Shown here: in pieces, positions 20,501-33,412 of the stretch
How positions within the stretch are numbered: the stretch's first letter is position 1
Layout: every line of letters starts with the position of its first letter
NCBI RefSeq assembly: GCF_000715075.1
Contig: NC_134101.1
Coordinates: 195,568,103 to 195,632,102, forward strand
DNA: 64,000 nt
Direction: 5' to 3'
Origin: Nicotiana tabacum
Lineage: Eukaryota; Streptophyta; Magnoliopsida; Solanales; Solanaceae
Made by a program: the position numbers and the translations under genes
The notes under the pieces: model-generated
Database searches by the model: none
Told to the model about the DNA's origin: nothing
The model's input: the letters and a program-made list of their open reading frames with translations, nothing else

Positions 20501-22549
20501 GCATGTGGCGGTGTGCAACCCGGTTGACAATATCACTCACAACACGGATCTCAGGTCCCAACTAAGTCATTAATCTCTCCAGTCTCACGGGCTCTCAAAT
20601 CTCATACCACTCAGCTCAAACAATGATAGCATGATGTAACAGTAATAATAACAGAGGCGGAGATATGATATGCAAACGAATAATCATGCTTGAGCATACA
20701 ATTGTAGTTTAAGCAAATCACTCAACAGCAAAAGTGGCCTAAGTGGGTCCCTACAGAATAAGCACATAGCCAAAACATGATTTCTAACATGAATCACAGC
20801 TCAATTACTCTAACACATAGGAATTACATGGATAAAACAAGACTAGAATACTACACAGTACTATAGAATCATACGAGTCATAATTACCACGGTGCACGCC
20901 CATACACCCGTTACCTAGCATGTGCGTCACCTCAAAACCAACCATATGACACGTATTTCAAGGATTCATACCCTCAGTATCAAGTTTAGAAGTGTTACTT
21001 ACCTCAAAGTGCGCAACTCAATGCTCCAACATGCCTCATAAAATGGCCTCTGAATGACTCGAATATAGTCACAAACAACTTCATATAATCAATACTAACT
21101 ATAAGAATCAATTATATACGATAAAGCTAAGTTCTTTAACCAAATTTAAAAAGTCAACCCTGGGATCACGCCTCTAAACCCGACAAAATACATAAAATCC
21201 GAACACCCATTCAATAACGAGTTCAACCATACTAAAATCATCCAATTCTAACCAAAAATCGACCCTCAAACCCCCAAATGTCACTCTCCAATAACTAGTC
21301 TAAAATCCCCTAAATTTCACCTTAAAACACATAATCTAGGTGCAGAAATAAATAGGTATTCAAACTGGACAAAAGTAAGAAAAAGTTGCTTACCTCTTGA
21401 TTTGTAGTGAAATCCCTCACAAAAGTTGCCCCTAGATGAGCGCCACAAGTCAAAATATGAAATAATACTCTAACATATGATTTGGTGTTTATAAATCTGC
21501 CCATGTAAGCCTCCTTCGCAAACACGGAAAGTGCCTCACGCTCACGAAGCACAAAACTTCTCAGTTGAAATTTTCTCATATGCGAACGCAACATCCCAGT
21601 CGTGAATGTGATGACCTCTGACTAAAGCCTACGCGAACATGACCCCATTCTCGCGAACGTGAAGGTTAAATGCATGATGACCACGCCGGCCTCACCCTTC
21701 TATGCGAACGCGGAATCCCTCTCGTGATCGCAATGAACAGAACCTCTAAACATTCACGAAAATGTGGCCTTCTTCCCGAACGCATAGAAAAAAATCCTCA
21801 TGCCCCTGAATAACTCTATACGAATGCGATCTGTTCATCACGAATGCGAAGAAGATTGCATCATACACCAAATTAGTAGTTCTATAGGCCAAACTAAATC
21901 TGAACCATTTTGAATCTCACCCGAGGCCCTCGAGACCCCATCCAAACATGCAAACACCTCCTAAAACATCATGCGAACTTAGTCGAAGCCTCAAATCACA
22001 TCAAACAACACTAAAAACACAAATCGCACCCCAATTCAAGCCTATTTAAACAAATGGATTTTCACCTTCCAACACCAATGCCGAAACCTATCAAACCAAT
22101 TCCGGTTGACCTCAAATTTCACACACAAGTCATAAATGACATAACACACCTATTCTAACTTCCGCAACCAAAATTTGATCCTGGTATCAACAAAATCAAC
22201 TCTCGATAAAATTTTCCAACTTTCTAAAACTTCAACATTTCAACTTTTGCCAATTCAAGCCAAAACGACCTATGAACCTCCAATTTAGTATCCGGGTGTA
22301 CTTGTAAATCCAAAATCACCATACAAAACTATTCAGACCTTTCGAAGTCGTTTACTCATAAGTCAACATTCGGTCAACTCTTTCAACTAAAGCTTCCAAC
22401 ATTGGGACTAAATGTCCCAATTCATTTCAAAACACCCCGGAACCAAACCAACGTCCCCCACAAGCCACATAACCACCAAGGAACATAAAATAGGAAATAA
22501 ATTGGGGAAAAGGGCTATAATACTCAAAACGACCCATCGGGTCATTACA
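20501..22549 (-). repeat. 3' LTR of the Tekay/Del element, truncated
   Basis: Aligns by eye with 28660-30201; for example AATCTCATACCACTCA and AGCACATAGCC(A/T)AAACAT occur in both. In element orientation it begins TGTAATGACCCGATGGGTC at 22549. About 0.95 kb at its far end is missing. Differences between the LTRs are numerous, so the insertion is old. Confidence 0.85.
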
Positions 22550-22562
22550 TTCTCCCATCTTA
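22550..22562 (-). promoter_or_regulatory. Polypurine tract of the Tekay/Del element
   Basis: On the - strand AAGATGGGAGAA immediately precedes the LTR start TGTAATG. This is the expected plus-strand primer position. Confidence 0.7.
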
Positions 22563-22659
22563 AACAAGAGATCGTCCTCGAACAGGTCTAGAATCATACA
22601 TGGAGTCTCAAATAGGTGAGAATAACTGCCCGCATATCCCGCTCAATCTCCCAAGTAGC

Positions 22660-23960
22660 CTCCTCAACTGGATGACCTCTCTAGTGTACTTTCAGTTAAG
22701 CTATACTCTTTGATCTCAACTTTCGAACCTGCCGGTCCAAAATGGCCACCGGTTCCACATCATAAGTCAAATCTCCATCTAACTGAAACCTGTTGAAGTC
22801 CAAAACATGATATGGATCACCGTAATACTTTTGGAGCATGGAAACATGAAACACTGGTGAACACTCAATAGACTAGGTGGCAATGTAAGCTTGTAGTCCA
22901 CCTCTCCAATCCTTTCAAGCACTTCAAAATGGCCAATATACCGAGGTCTCCACTTGCCTTTCTTCCCAAACTTCATCACACCCTTTATGGGTGAAACTCT
23001 GAGCAATACCTTTTATCCCACCATATATGCAACATTACGAACCTTCCGATCGGCGTAACTCTTCTGCCTAAATTGTACGGTGCAAAGTTGATCCTAAATC
23101 AACTTGACCTTCTCCAGGGCATCCTGAAAAGTATCTGAGCCCAACAACCTAGCCTCCCCCAGCTTAAACCACCCAATTGGAGATCAGAATAGCCTCCTAT
23201 ATAAACAACATAAGAAGCCATCTGAATACTCGAATAGTAGTTCTTGTTGCAGGCAAACTTTGCAAGCGGTAGAAACTGATCCCAAGAATCCCCGAAATCC
23301 ATAACACAAGTGCGTAGCATGTCCTCCGATATCTAAATAGTGCACTAGGACTGTCTGTTCATCTAAGGGTGGAATGTTGTACTCAACTCAACTCGTGTGC
23401 CTAACTCTCGCTGTACTGCTCTCCAAAACTACAATGTGAACTGCGTGCCCTGATCAGAAATAATAGATATCGGCATACCGTGAAGACAAACAATTTCGTG
23501 GATATGGGTCTCATCCAACTGCTATGAAGAATAGGAAGTCACCACCAGAATTAAATGTACGAACTTAGTCAATCAGTGCACAATCACCTAAATAGCATCA
23601 AATTTCTTCAAAGTCCGTGGGAGTCCAACAATGGAGTCCATGGTGGTATGATTCCATTTACACTCAGGAATATCAAGCCTCTGAGGCAAACCCGCCAGCC
23701 TCTGAAGCTCCTACCTCACCTAGTGATAGTTCAAGTACTAAGCTTCAAACTCTACTATATCTTTCTTCATCCTTCTCCAATATTAATGCTGCCTCAAATC
23801 TTGATACATCTTAGCAACACCTGGATGAATGGAGTACCGCGAATTGTGGCCCCCTGAAGAATCAACTCACGTAACCCATCCACATTGGGCACACATAATC
23901 GGCCCTACATCCGCAACATGCCTTCATCTCCGATAGAAACCTCCTTGGCATCAACGTGTT
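22660..23960 (-). pseudogene. Tekay/Del integrase with C-terminal chromodomain-like segment
   Basis: Pieces in different frames carry the zinc-binding end (an HPGVAKMYQDL-like stretch near 23790-23830), the catalytic core (a MDSIVGLPRT-like stretch near 23640; an ISDQGTQFT block near 23460; a WDQFLPLAKFACN block near 23270) and the C-terminal KGKWRPRYIGHFEVLERIG block (22920-22985). Downstream, a HPVEEATWE-like end near 22660 is what chromodomain chromoviruses carry. These enzymes insert element DNA and target heterochromatin. Multiple stops make it nonfunctional. Confidence 0.75.
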
Positions 23961-24099
23961 GTACCATGTCCTTAAGGACAAGAAAATAGGGGCCATCATA
24001 CTGACGCTCTATGCTCATATAAAGAAGACCGAGAAACCACGCAAGCAAGAATTCGTCTAGGCTCCGAAACATCTAACCTCACGAACTAATTGGCCAAGC

Positions 24100-25360
24100 C
24101 CTGAACATTTGATTCAAGCGGTCTCTTACCAGAAGGAATATATGCAAGGCTACCCATACTCATCGCCTTTCTACTTAAGGCATCGACCACCATATTGTCC
24201 TTTTCGGGATTATACAAAGTGGTAATATCATAGTCATTTAACATCTCTAACCATCTTCATTGCCTCAAGTTTAGATCCTTTTACTTGAACAAGTGTTATA
24301 GACTCCGATGAACTGTAAGTGCCTTACAGGACACGCTAAAGAGATAATGCCTCCAAATCTTCAGTGCATGGACAAAGGCTGCCAACTCTAAATCTTGAAT
24401 GTGGTAGTTCTTCTCATGAGGCTTCAATTGGCGTGAAGCATAAGCAATCACTCTACCCTCCTACATCAAGATACACCTAATACCAATCTAAGAAGAATTA
24501 CAATACAGTGTATATGAACCCAATGTTGAATGCAAAAGTAGAACTGGAGTTGTGATCAAGGTAGTCTTGAGCTTCTGAAATCTCTCCTCGCACTCATCAG
24601 ACCATATGAAAGGGGAACCCTTCTAGGTCAACATCATCAAAGGCGCAACACTAGATGAGAAACCCTCCACGAAGTGGTGATATTATCCGGCCAAGCCAAA
24701 AAAACTCTAAATCTCAGTAGTTGAAGACGGTCTAGGCCAACTCTGAACGGTCTCAATCTTCTTTGGATCTACCTTGATCCCCTGATTATACACCATGTGC
24801 CCCAAGAATGTCATAGAATTGAGCCAGAACTCACACTTGGAGAATTTAGCATAAAGCTTCTTCTCTCTCAACGTCTGTAGTACAATCCTCAGATGTTGTG
24901 CATGCTCCTCTTGGCTACAAGAGTACACTAGTATATCATCAATGAATACTATGACAAACAAATCAAGATATGGCTGGAATACATTGTTCATCAAATGCAT
25001 GTATGTTGATGGGGCATTGGTCAGCCCAAAAGACATCACAAGGAACTCGTAGTGACCATAGCGGGTCCTGAATGCCATCTTCAGAATATCAGAGTCCTGA
25101 ATCGTCAATTGGTGATACCCAGATTGCAAATCAATCTTAGAGAACAGTCTAACTCCCTGAAACTTGTCAAATAAGTCATCAATGCATGACAAAGGATACT
25201 TGTTCTTAATCATAACTTTGTTAAGCTGCCTATAATCAATGCACATCCTGTATAGTACCATCCTTCTTCTTCACAAACAAAACTAGTGCACCCCAAGACG
25301 TCACACTAGGCCTAATGAACCACTTATCAAGAAGCTCCTAAAGTTTCTCTTTCAATTCCT
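24100..25360 (-). pseudogene. Tekay/Del reverse transcriptase and RNase H
   Basis: The largest open piece (24707-25261, 184 codons) covers [24 protein letters not shown], the [15 protein letters not shown] block and the catalytic FIDDILVYS. It ends in a stop at 24707 just after [11 protein letters not shown]. RNase H remains follow: HEKNYHIQDLELAAFVHALK near 24340-24430 and DALSRK near 24180. Upstream (25262-25360) the start of RT lies in another frame. It copies element RNA in intact relatives. Confidence 0.85.
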
Positions 25361-25585
25361 TCAACTCTGTTGGTGCCATATGATATGGAGGAATATAAAT
25401 GGGCTGAGTGCCCGGCACCAAGTCAATACCAAAATCATTGTCCCTATCGGTCGCATGCCCGGCAGATCTACAAGAAATACATCCAGAAAGTCTCTCACTA
25501 CTGGAACGGACTCAATAGTAAGAGTATCAATACCCACATCCCTCACAAAGGCCACATTTGCTAGACAACCCTTCCTAACCATCTG

Positions 25586-25930
25586 TTAGGACTTCAAATA
25601 TGGGATCATCCTAATGGGATCATAGTCCATAGAACCTCTCCACTCAATTTTTGACAATTTCAGCATCCCCAATGTCACGGTCTTAGAGTGACAATCTAGA
25701 ATAGCATGCCATGGTGACAACCAATCCATGCCTAGAATCATGTCAAAATCAACCTTACTAAGTAGTAAGAGATTAACTCTCATCTCCAATCCCCCAATAG
25801 TCACCACACACAATCGATATATATGGTCCACAATAATAGAATCACCCACCGGTGTAGACACATGAAAAGGTGTAATTAAGGAATCACGGGAAATATCCAA
25901 ATAACGAGCAAAATACGATGATACATATGA
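25586..25930 (-). pseudogene. Tekay/Del aspartic protease
   Basis: The open piece of 104 codons contains DFDMILGMDWLSPW near its middle, the second conserved strand of chromovirus proteases. The catalytic DPGSTYSYVS-like strand is expected just upstream near 25920-25960; there the - strand reads DPGSTYSYVSSYF with a stop close before it. The two parts together mark a decayed retropepsin. Confidence 0.75.
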
Positions 25931-26039
25931 ATAAGTGGAACCTGGGTCAAATAATATGGAAACATCCCGCTAGCACAAAAAAACAATACATGTGATCACT
26001 ACGTCTGAAGCAACGGCCTTTTGCCTGGAGGGAAAAGCA

Positions 26040-27480
26040 TAGAATCAAGCCTGACCACCACCTGATTGACCTCCCCCTATAAGGTGACCTCTAGCTGCTT
26101 GAACCCCGCCCCAGCTAGCTGAGCGGGTGGTGAAGTAACTGGTGTGGAAGTCATAACATGTCCTCTCTGATGAATTGGACCTCCCAATAGATAGGAACAA
26201 TACTTCCTCACATGCCCCAACTCTCCACACTGGAAGCAACCTCGATCTGACAATGGTGATGGATACTGAATCAGACCCCAAGAACCAGAATAACCACTAG
26301 AAGAACCTGGTATAGATGAACCCCGAACTGATGGAGCATGGGATGAACTCTAAGCTAGGAGGGCACTTAAAGATTACTGACCAGGACGAGCACCATGTAT
26401 GAACCACGGCTAGCTGATGCACCACGATGAACCGGACGAGCCATTTGAGTGGGTCTTTAAGGATTACCCTTGTTGTTATGGGACTGTCCTCCAGATGAGG
26501 CACTGCTAAAACCACCCGAACCACAAGGCCTCTTGGCCTCTTTCTCCTTATGTTCCTGATTAAGCTTGTCTAGCAATATCAACCACCTCGTCAAACCTCG
26601 TACTTGACGTAATATGTTGAGTCATGACGAATCGTAGTCCATAGTTGAGACCATCAATGAACCTCTTAATCATATCCCTCTCAGTGGGAACTAGCCATAC
26701 CGCATGACAAGCCAACTATGAAAATCTCATCTCATACGGGGTCACTAACATACCCTCCTGACGTAGCTTCTCAAAATTCCCCGTTAATTCTATCTGTGAG
26801 TCTATGGATCAAATTTCGAAGAGAACTGAGAAACCATGCCATGTAAGTGGTGCAATGCTCAACTCATAGTCCTCCCACCATCTAAAGGCTGCTCCCAATA
26901 GCTAAAAAGTAGTAAATGAGACTCCACTAGTCTACAGAATACCCATAGTGCGAAAGATCCGCTGGCAATTTTCTAAGAAATCCTGAGCATCCTCTGACTC
27001 AACCCCACTGAACTCCGGAGGCCTGAGCCTCCCAACATGCACTAGCCTCTTTTGCTCCTCAACTCATAGGTAGACCAACCTGGGCCTGAGCAGCTGCAAC
27101 AGACTGGGCTGGTAGTGCCCCCATTGTCTGGAGTTCCTGAATTACTTGCTTTGGAGTACGCGGTAGGAGTCTAGGCACCTCCCCTAGCCTAAGAAATGGC
27201 CGGTGCGATCGGAACTGAAACTGCCAAAGCAATGCTAGTATATATACACAATATCTGGGTCAAAGCCTCCTTAAAGCTTGGAATCACAATGGGTACAACT
27301 GGTGCCTGAGCTAGTCCTACCGGTTCAACCACATTTGGTATCTACTCCTCAGTTGGAGCAACTGGTGGCTTCACAAGTGCTGCTCTAGCTGCAATACGAA
27401 CCGCACCTCAGCCTATAACCGTGACCCAAGCCTCTCGCAAACATAGCTTGAGGTATCAGTGGTCGTCCGCCAATCCGGTC
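26040..27480 (-). pseudogene. Tekay/Del gag
   Basis: Remnants in several frames: a capsid part near 26800-26900 reading like WWEDYELSIAPLTW, and a CCHC zinc knuckle (CFQCGELGHVRKYC, 26195-26240). Pro- and Gln-rich segments lie upstream toward 27200. Stops are frequent. Gag packages element RNA in intact relatives. Confidence 0.65.
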
Positions 27481-27681
27481 GCATGTGTCCTTACTATCTA
27501 CGAGGCAATAGAATAATAGAAGTTTAGTTTCCGGAATCAAGAAATCTGTACGACAAAAATATAAGAAACTAAAGTTTCCTAATTGTTTAGTAGTCTCTCT
27601 AAGATCAGTGCAGACGTCTCTGTACAGATCCGCAAGACTCTACTAAACCTTCTCATGACTCGTGAGACCTAAGTAACCTAG

Positions 27682-27695
27682 TGCTTTGATACCAA
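27682..27695 (-). promoter_or_regulatory. Primer binding site of the Tekay/Del element
   Basis: The - strand reads TTGGTATCAAAGC directly after the LTR end at 27698. It matches the initiator tRNA-Met primer site with one change (A for G). Confidence 0.8.
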
Positions 27696-27697
27696 CT

Positions 27698-30201
27698 TGT
27701 CACGACCCAAAATCCCAACCTGTCGTGATGGCGCCTAACACATTACTACGCAAGCTAATAATCACATAACAAATACACATTTAGTTAAAAACATGGTTTA
27801 ATAAGTTCCGTAGTGGAAAGTCTCATAAATAAATGATAAAAATAACTGCAACTCAACTACAACAAATCCCAAAATCTTGGTGTCACTAGGTACATGAGAT
27901 ACTAATGTTAACATAGTCTAAAGCTCTAGTACAACTGTCTTACAAAATAGAATAATACCGAAACAAAATGAAAGGAATGAGATTCAAGGTATGCAGGAAT
28001 TATATTAGCTACCTCGAGGTCTTCGAACAGGTAATATCACCACTCTAGCAACCACCACGTATAGAAATACATGGATGTGCACACGAAGTATAGAGTGCGG
28101 TATGAGTACAACCGATCCAATGTACTTGATAAGTAATAGGTCTAACCTTGGGCTGAAAGCAGTGACGAGCTCAAAAAGATATAGTCTAATGACAACATAG
28201 ATACAACAAGATAATGACAGTAATAACTCAGATAACTTCCATATTCAGCTCATACACAGTACAGAAATTTAGGCAAGCTTTCAAGTTCAACAATTTAAGC
28301 TTAAAACTGAAAAAATATGCCAAGTACAACTAGCATGAGGAATGTTACATCTCTATACTTATATGTCAAAAGTAATGTATCACAGTGATAATCTCAGGTA
28401 CTCACTCTTAGAGTACCTAATCTGTTTGTCTCAAACTCCCACTCATCACACACAATCACTCAAAACTGTATGGGTACCTGCGCTCACTGCTGGTATGTCA
28501 GACTCGGAAGGGGCATATCCTGCCCTAATGCTAATATAAAGCCTATAAGGACAACTACGGCATGCAGCTCGATTCCATAATAATAAATAATCCAATAAGG
28601 CCTGCTACGATGTGCAGTCTGATCCATTATAAAAATAATAGATATAAAGCTAGTATGGCATGATGTGATATGCAGCCTAATCAACAATATCACTCACAAG
28701 ATGGCTCTCAGGCCCCAACTCACAAATCTCATACCACTCAAATCAAACAACAATAACATGATGTAACAGTAATGATAACAAAGACAGGGATATGATATTC
28801 AAATGAATAATCATGACTGAGTATACAATTGTAGTTTAAGCAAATAACTCAACAACAAAAATGACCTCAGTGGGTCCCAACAGAAAAGCACATAGCCTAA
28901 ACATTATTTCTAACATGAATCACAACTCAATTACTCTAACACGTAGGAATTACACAGATAAAATAAGACTAGATAACAACACAATACCAATTAATCAACC
29001 GAGTAATAATTACCACGGTGCAAGCTTACACGCCCGTCACCTAGCATGTGCGTCACCTCAACACCAACCATATAACATGTATTTCAAGGATTCATACCCT
29101 CAGTACCAAGTTGAGAAGTGTTACTTACCTCAAAGTTCGCAAATCAATGCTTTAACAAGCCTTTGTCTCGCAAATCGGCCTCCAAACAACTCGAATCTAG
29201 TCACAAACAACTTAATATACTCAATATTAACTACAAAAATTGATTCCATACGATAAAGCTAAGTTCTTTAACCAAATTTAAAAAGTCAACCTCGGTCTCA
29301 CGCTTTGAAACTCAACAAAATTCACAAAATCCAAACACCTATACAATAACGAGTCCAGCCATACCAAAATCATCCAATTCTAATCACAAATTGACCACTC
29401 AAACCCCCAAACCTTACTCTCCAATACCTAGTCCAAAACCCCCCAAAATTTACCTTAAAAACATAATCTAGGTGTAGAAATTATTGGTTATTCAATATTA
29501 TTTGAAAAAAGTAATGAACAGTTGCTTACCTCTTCATTTGTAGTGAAATCTCTCACAACAATTGCACCTAGGAGCTCCACAAGTCAAAATATAAAATAAT
29601 ACTCTAACCCATGATTTGGGGTTTTTAAATTTGCCGAGGTACGCCTCCTTCGCGAATGCGAAAAGTGTCTCGCATTCTTGAAGCACAAAACTTCTCAGCT
29701 AAAATGTCCTCTTATGCGAACACGATATCCCAATCACAAACGCAATGACCTATTACCCAAAGCCTATGCGAACGCGAAGGAAGAATTCATGATGCCCAGG
29801 TCGGTCTCACCCTACTACGAAAATGCGGAATCCCTTTCATGATTGCGATGAACAAAACCTCTAAACCTTAGCGAATGCAAAGAACAAAATCCTCATATCC
29901 CTGAAAAACTATACGCGAATAAGATCTCTTCATCGCGAACGCGATGAAGACTGCACCAGATACAAAGCTATCTGGACCATCAAAACTCTATTCCGAAATC
30001 ATTTACTCATAAGTCAACATCCGGTCAACTCTTTCAACTAAAGCTTCCAACCTTGAGACAAAGAGTCCTAATTCATTCCAAAATATCCTTAGAACCAAAC
30101 CAACCACCCTAGAAATTCACATAATCACCAAGTAACATAAAATAAGTAATGAATGGGAGAACCGAACTATAATACTCAAAACAACAGGCCAAATTGTTAC
30201 A
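27698..30201 (-). repeat. 5' LTR of the Tekay/Del element, 2.5 kb
   Basis: On the - strand it starts TGTAACAATTTGG at 30201 and ends GGGTCGTGACA at 27698, followed by the primer site. It is homologous to 20501-22549 over its first 1.5 kb. Short frames inside it (for example 28342-29256) show no domains. Confidence 0.85.
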
Positions 30202-30825
30202 CTGACAAAAGTTGTAGATGTGGTGGTTGAAGATCAAGTAGTGGGGGAGTATGTGGTAGAATCATGGTTGTTATGGGGGTGAGGAGGGAGGTTTGAGAGG
30301 GGGCAAGCGATGGTTCCGATTGTGGAGGTCCGGAGGATTTGTAGATTCAAGGTATGTTTTTATTTATTGATGTGGATCATATTTAATTTGGTATTGCCAC
30401 ATAAGTCCCATTTACCACATAACTTTACAAATAATGTGTACATAAATATAGTTCTAAAATAGAAGAGAAAGATAAAACACAAGTTAAAAAAAGACATTGA
30501 AATGTTATAGGTGTTTGGTGTGAAAACCGGTCTCAGAAGATCAGTAAATTAGGAAGAAACATGTGTCAATCAAAAGCGATTCAACCATGTTGACACCGCA
30601 TACAAACCTGTAAACGGATAAGAAGCAATTCAATATATGACCATTGCAGAAACGTTATAGAAGACCCCAAGATTTCTCTCATCTTTATTAACTTTTATTA
30701 GGCTTTATTACCCTTTAATATTCTTTAACTCCTTTTTACTACCTTTGATTGTAGCATTAGTATTGGTAATAAATTAGTATATCATTGCTCTATTATATAT
30801 AGAGATTTTCATTCTATTAAGATCG
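30202..30825. other. Intergenic spacer
   Basis: Between the Tekay LTR and a gag fragment. No coding frame or known repeat is recognised. Confidence 0.4.
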
Positions 30826-30971
30826 AATCAGTCTTGTTAAAGAGATTTGGAAAAACCTAACAAAAGAGGGTTTAACATGGTATTCTCTTTTACCTGAACA
30901 CTCAGTTGACTCTTTTGAAATTCTTGCAAATTCTTTCATCAAAACTCACACTAGAGCAAGGAAATGCAAGA
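30826..30971 (+). pseudogene. Gag fragment of another Ty3/gypsy element
   Basis: The + strand reads a SVLLKRFGKT-like piece and then, after a one-base shift near 30858, LTKEGLTWYSLLPEHSVDSF and an ANSFIKTHTRARK-like end. This matches the retrotransposon gag core (the TWYxLLPEHSIDSFxxLAxxF pattern). It is cut at 30971 by the LTR of the next element, so that element appears to have inserted into this gag. Confidence 0.75.
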
Positions 30972-32188
30972 TGTCGCGCCCCCTTTTTCTAAGGAGAAAT
31001 CGGGTTCATGACATTTGGGAGGACAACTCGTTCCCTCTTGGGAATTGGTTTTTTTGGGTTGAAGAGTCGCCACCTAATGATTAAAGTGCATTAGGACACT
31101 AAAGAAGAGTTCGAGTTGGAAAACCAGAGTTCGGGTAAGGGCTAAAAATTATCTCGAGGGGAAGGTGTTAGGCACCCCCCAAGATCCACTAGTGTGGTTC
31201 CCGGTCGTGTTACAATTGTGACTTTGAATAACAAGTAAGCAAATAGAAGTCTCAAGTAGATGGGGGTTTTCACATAATATTGCAAGCAAGTTGAGAGTTT
31301 GACGAAAGTAAAGAAAGTAAAAATTTTAAAGAAATGGTTTGAGAATAAAATAAGCAAATAAAGGAAAGGAGGTCCTAGGTTTACAAATAATATGGATCAC
31401 ATCAATGCAATACCCGGTAATCACTCCTCGAAAGAGGGACTACACGTGGTATTAGCGCACCGGTCATCATATCCATATCTACCCTTCCCACCCCGTTAAG
31501 GTATTAAAGCACAGAATAGTATCGTTTCTTATTGCATGCTATTACCCATCCCAATCCTATCAGTCCCGGAGGCATTTCAGACCACTAATCCTAAAGGGGA
31601 GGGGCTTTTCAGAGTTTTAAAAGGATAAAAAGTCTAGGTGACAAACAAAACACATAAGAAATTAGGGGAAAAACAAATAGCAGTTAAGACTCAAACAAGC
31701 CTCCTCATTCAGAGGAGCAAATATATAGCATGACTTCAAATACTGGTTATGGTCTGAATTAAAGCATTAGGACAGGCTGATTTATCACATACTTCTCAGA
31801 TGAGGAGTTCGAATTAGCCTTGTCTGGTTGTAGTTTATCAAAACTGACACAGTTAATTAATCACCTAATGGTTTGCCTAGGTGAGACCTATAGGCATGAC
31901 ATCTAACAATAATGATTTTAAAGAATGGATTACTGGTTTTATAAACAAGAGTTCTGCAGATTGTAAACGATATTACTACTGATTTTAAACTCAGAGATGG
32001 AATAGCGAAACTGATTCAATTGATTACTCCTATAGGCATGATTTCTAAGCGTTATTGATTTTTAAACGAGTGCAAAAATGCAAGAGTCCTATAGGCATGA
32101 TATCTAGAATGAAGTTGCTTATTATTAAACCTATGATTGTTTGCCTAATGACATGTATATGCAGAAGTGCAGAAAACCTATGATCATG

Positions 32189-32373
32189 ATTTCTATATGC
32201 AGAAATGCAGAAACTTAGAGACAGGATTTCTATATGCAGAAATGCAGAAACCTAGATATAGGATTTCTATATGCAAAAATGCAGAAACCTAGATACAGGA
32301 TTTCTATATGCAGAAATGCAGAAACATAGATACAAGATTTCTATATGCAGAAATGCAGAACTTATAGGCATAA
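32189..32373 (-). repeat. 37 bp tandem repeat inside the LTR, five copies
   Basis: ATTTCTATATGC starts at 32189, 32226, 32263, 32300 and 32337, an exact 37-base period. Each unit ends in GCAGAAATGCAGAAAC. Looser copies of the ATAGGCATGATTTCT phrase spread from 31890 to 32450. Confidence 0.9.
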
Positions 32374-33397
32374 TTTCTAAAATGCAGAAATTTATAAGTA
32401 ACTTATAGGCATGTTATTTATGTGAATGCAGGAATCAAAAAATCCTATAGGCAAGTTATCTACCCCTTTGCATGAATTCATCTCATCCATTTCGACTATC
32501 CATCCCCAATAGTTATTACAAATTATTATAGACCCGAATGACTCAGGAAAAAAAGGTAAAAAATTACATCAGAAGTTCCAGCTACAACCGAACAGCCTAA
32601 TTCAAACTCAAAGTCCAACAATATGAGATAAACCAACTTCCAGGATCGGATTTCCAAAAGCCTTTCTCATACTTGGGATGTGTCAAAGTTCCTAAGAGTC
32701 TCAAAGGGGCTCCGGGCAGTGCTTACACCCCAAACACATTGCAGAATTAAGATCATAGTGCAGTGTGGAAGGGCCAACCCTCAGATGTCCAAGTTCAGAG
32801 GGAACTCAAGGTCCCAAAGCAAGGCTCATAAGAGGGGAGCAGAACTTAAGAGTAAGTGTAAGTGCATAGGGGGGATCAGGGAAAGCCATGGCAGGCTGGC
32901 AGTCATGCCCTACAATTAGGAGTGCTGGCACACTCCTAACCAGCCTGTTAGCCAAAATTGGGAGTTAGGATCCATTGAGGATCAGGTTTGGACCTGGGCA
33001 GTAATTTGGATACTGCTAGGCCAGGAACCTTAACTCAAACACATAGAAGGGAATATGGGTAGGGATTCATCAGAAAATAGATGCAAGAAAAGAACACACA
33101 TAGTTAACATTAATCATGAACAACAAAGTAAACAGGATTGCAGAAAACTGTACATAAACACATAGGGGTGAGGCAGGAAAGCTAAATTAAAACATACCAG
33201 TTTCAGGGAAAACAAACAAGTAAAAGTAGTCTTAAAAAGGCCAAGTTGCAAGCAAAAGTTCCAAAAGATCCCAGAAAAGAGCAGAATGTTGTAAGAGTAT
33301 TGAACTCAAAGTAATAAAGTGTGTAAGCAAGTTGAAAGTATTGATATAAAAATTCGAGGTATTGAACTCGAAGTGGTGTCAAAAGTGCAGAAGGGCA

Positions 33398-33412
33398 GTC
33401 TCTTTTATAGTG
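33398..33412 (-). promoter_or_regulatory. Possible TATA box of the Ogre/Tat LTR (-)
   Basis: The - strand reads CACTATAAAAGAGAC in mid-LTR. Position and sequence fit an LTR promoter; the transcription start cannot be confirmed. Confidence 0.4.

Larger units (their letters stand above)
20501..30201 (-). mobile_element. Tekay/Del-type chromovirus (Ty3/gypsy), decayed
   Basis: An LTR element reading leftward: LTR 30201-27698, primer site, gag, protease, RT, RNase H, integrase, chromodomain-like end, polypurine tract, then LTR 22549-20501. Domain order and the ILGMDWLSP protease and [11 protein letters not shown] blocks fit the Tekay/Del lineage. Many stops and frameshifts interrupt it. The left LTR lacks the part matching 27698-28660 and ends at the EPRV junction. 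Confidence 0.88.

Noticed and set aside
23555..23857. Open frame of 100 codons on the + strand
   Set aside because: It is antisense to Tekay integrase pieces, which have clear motifs.
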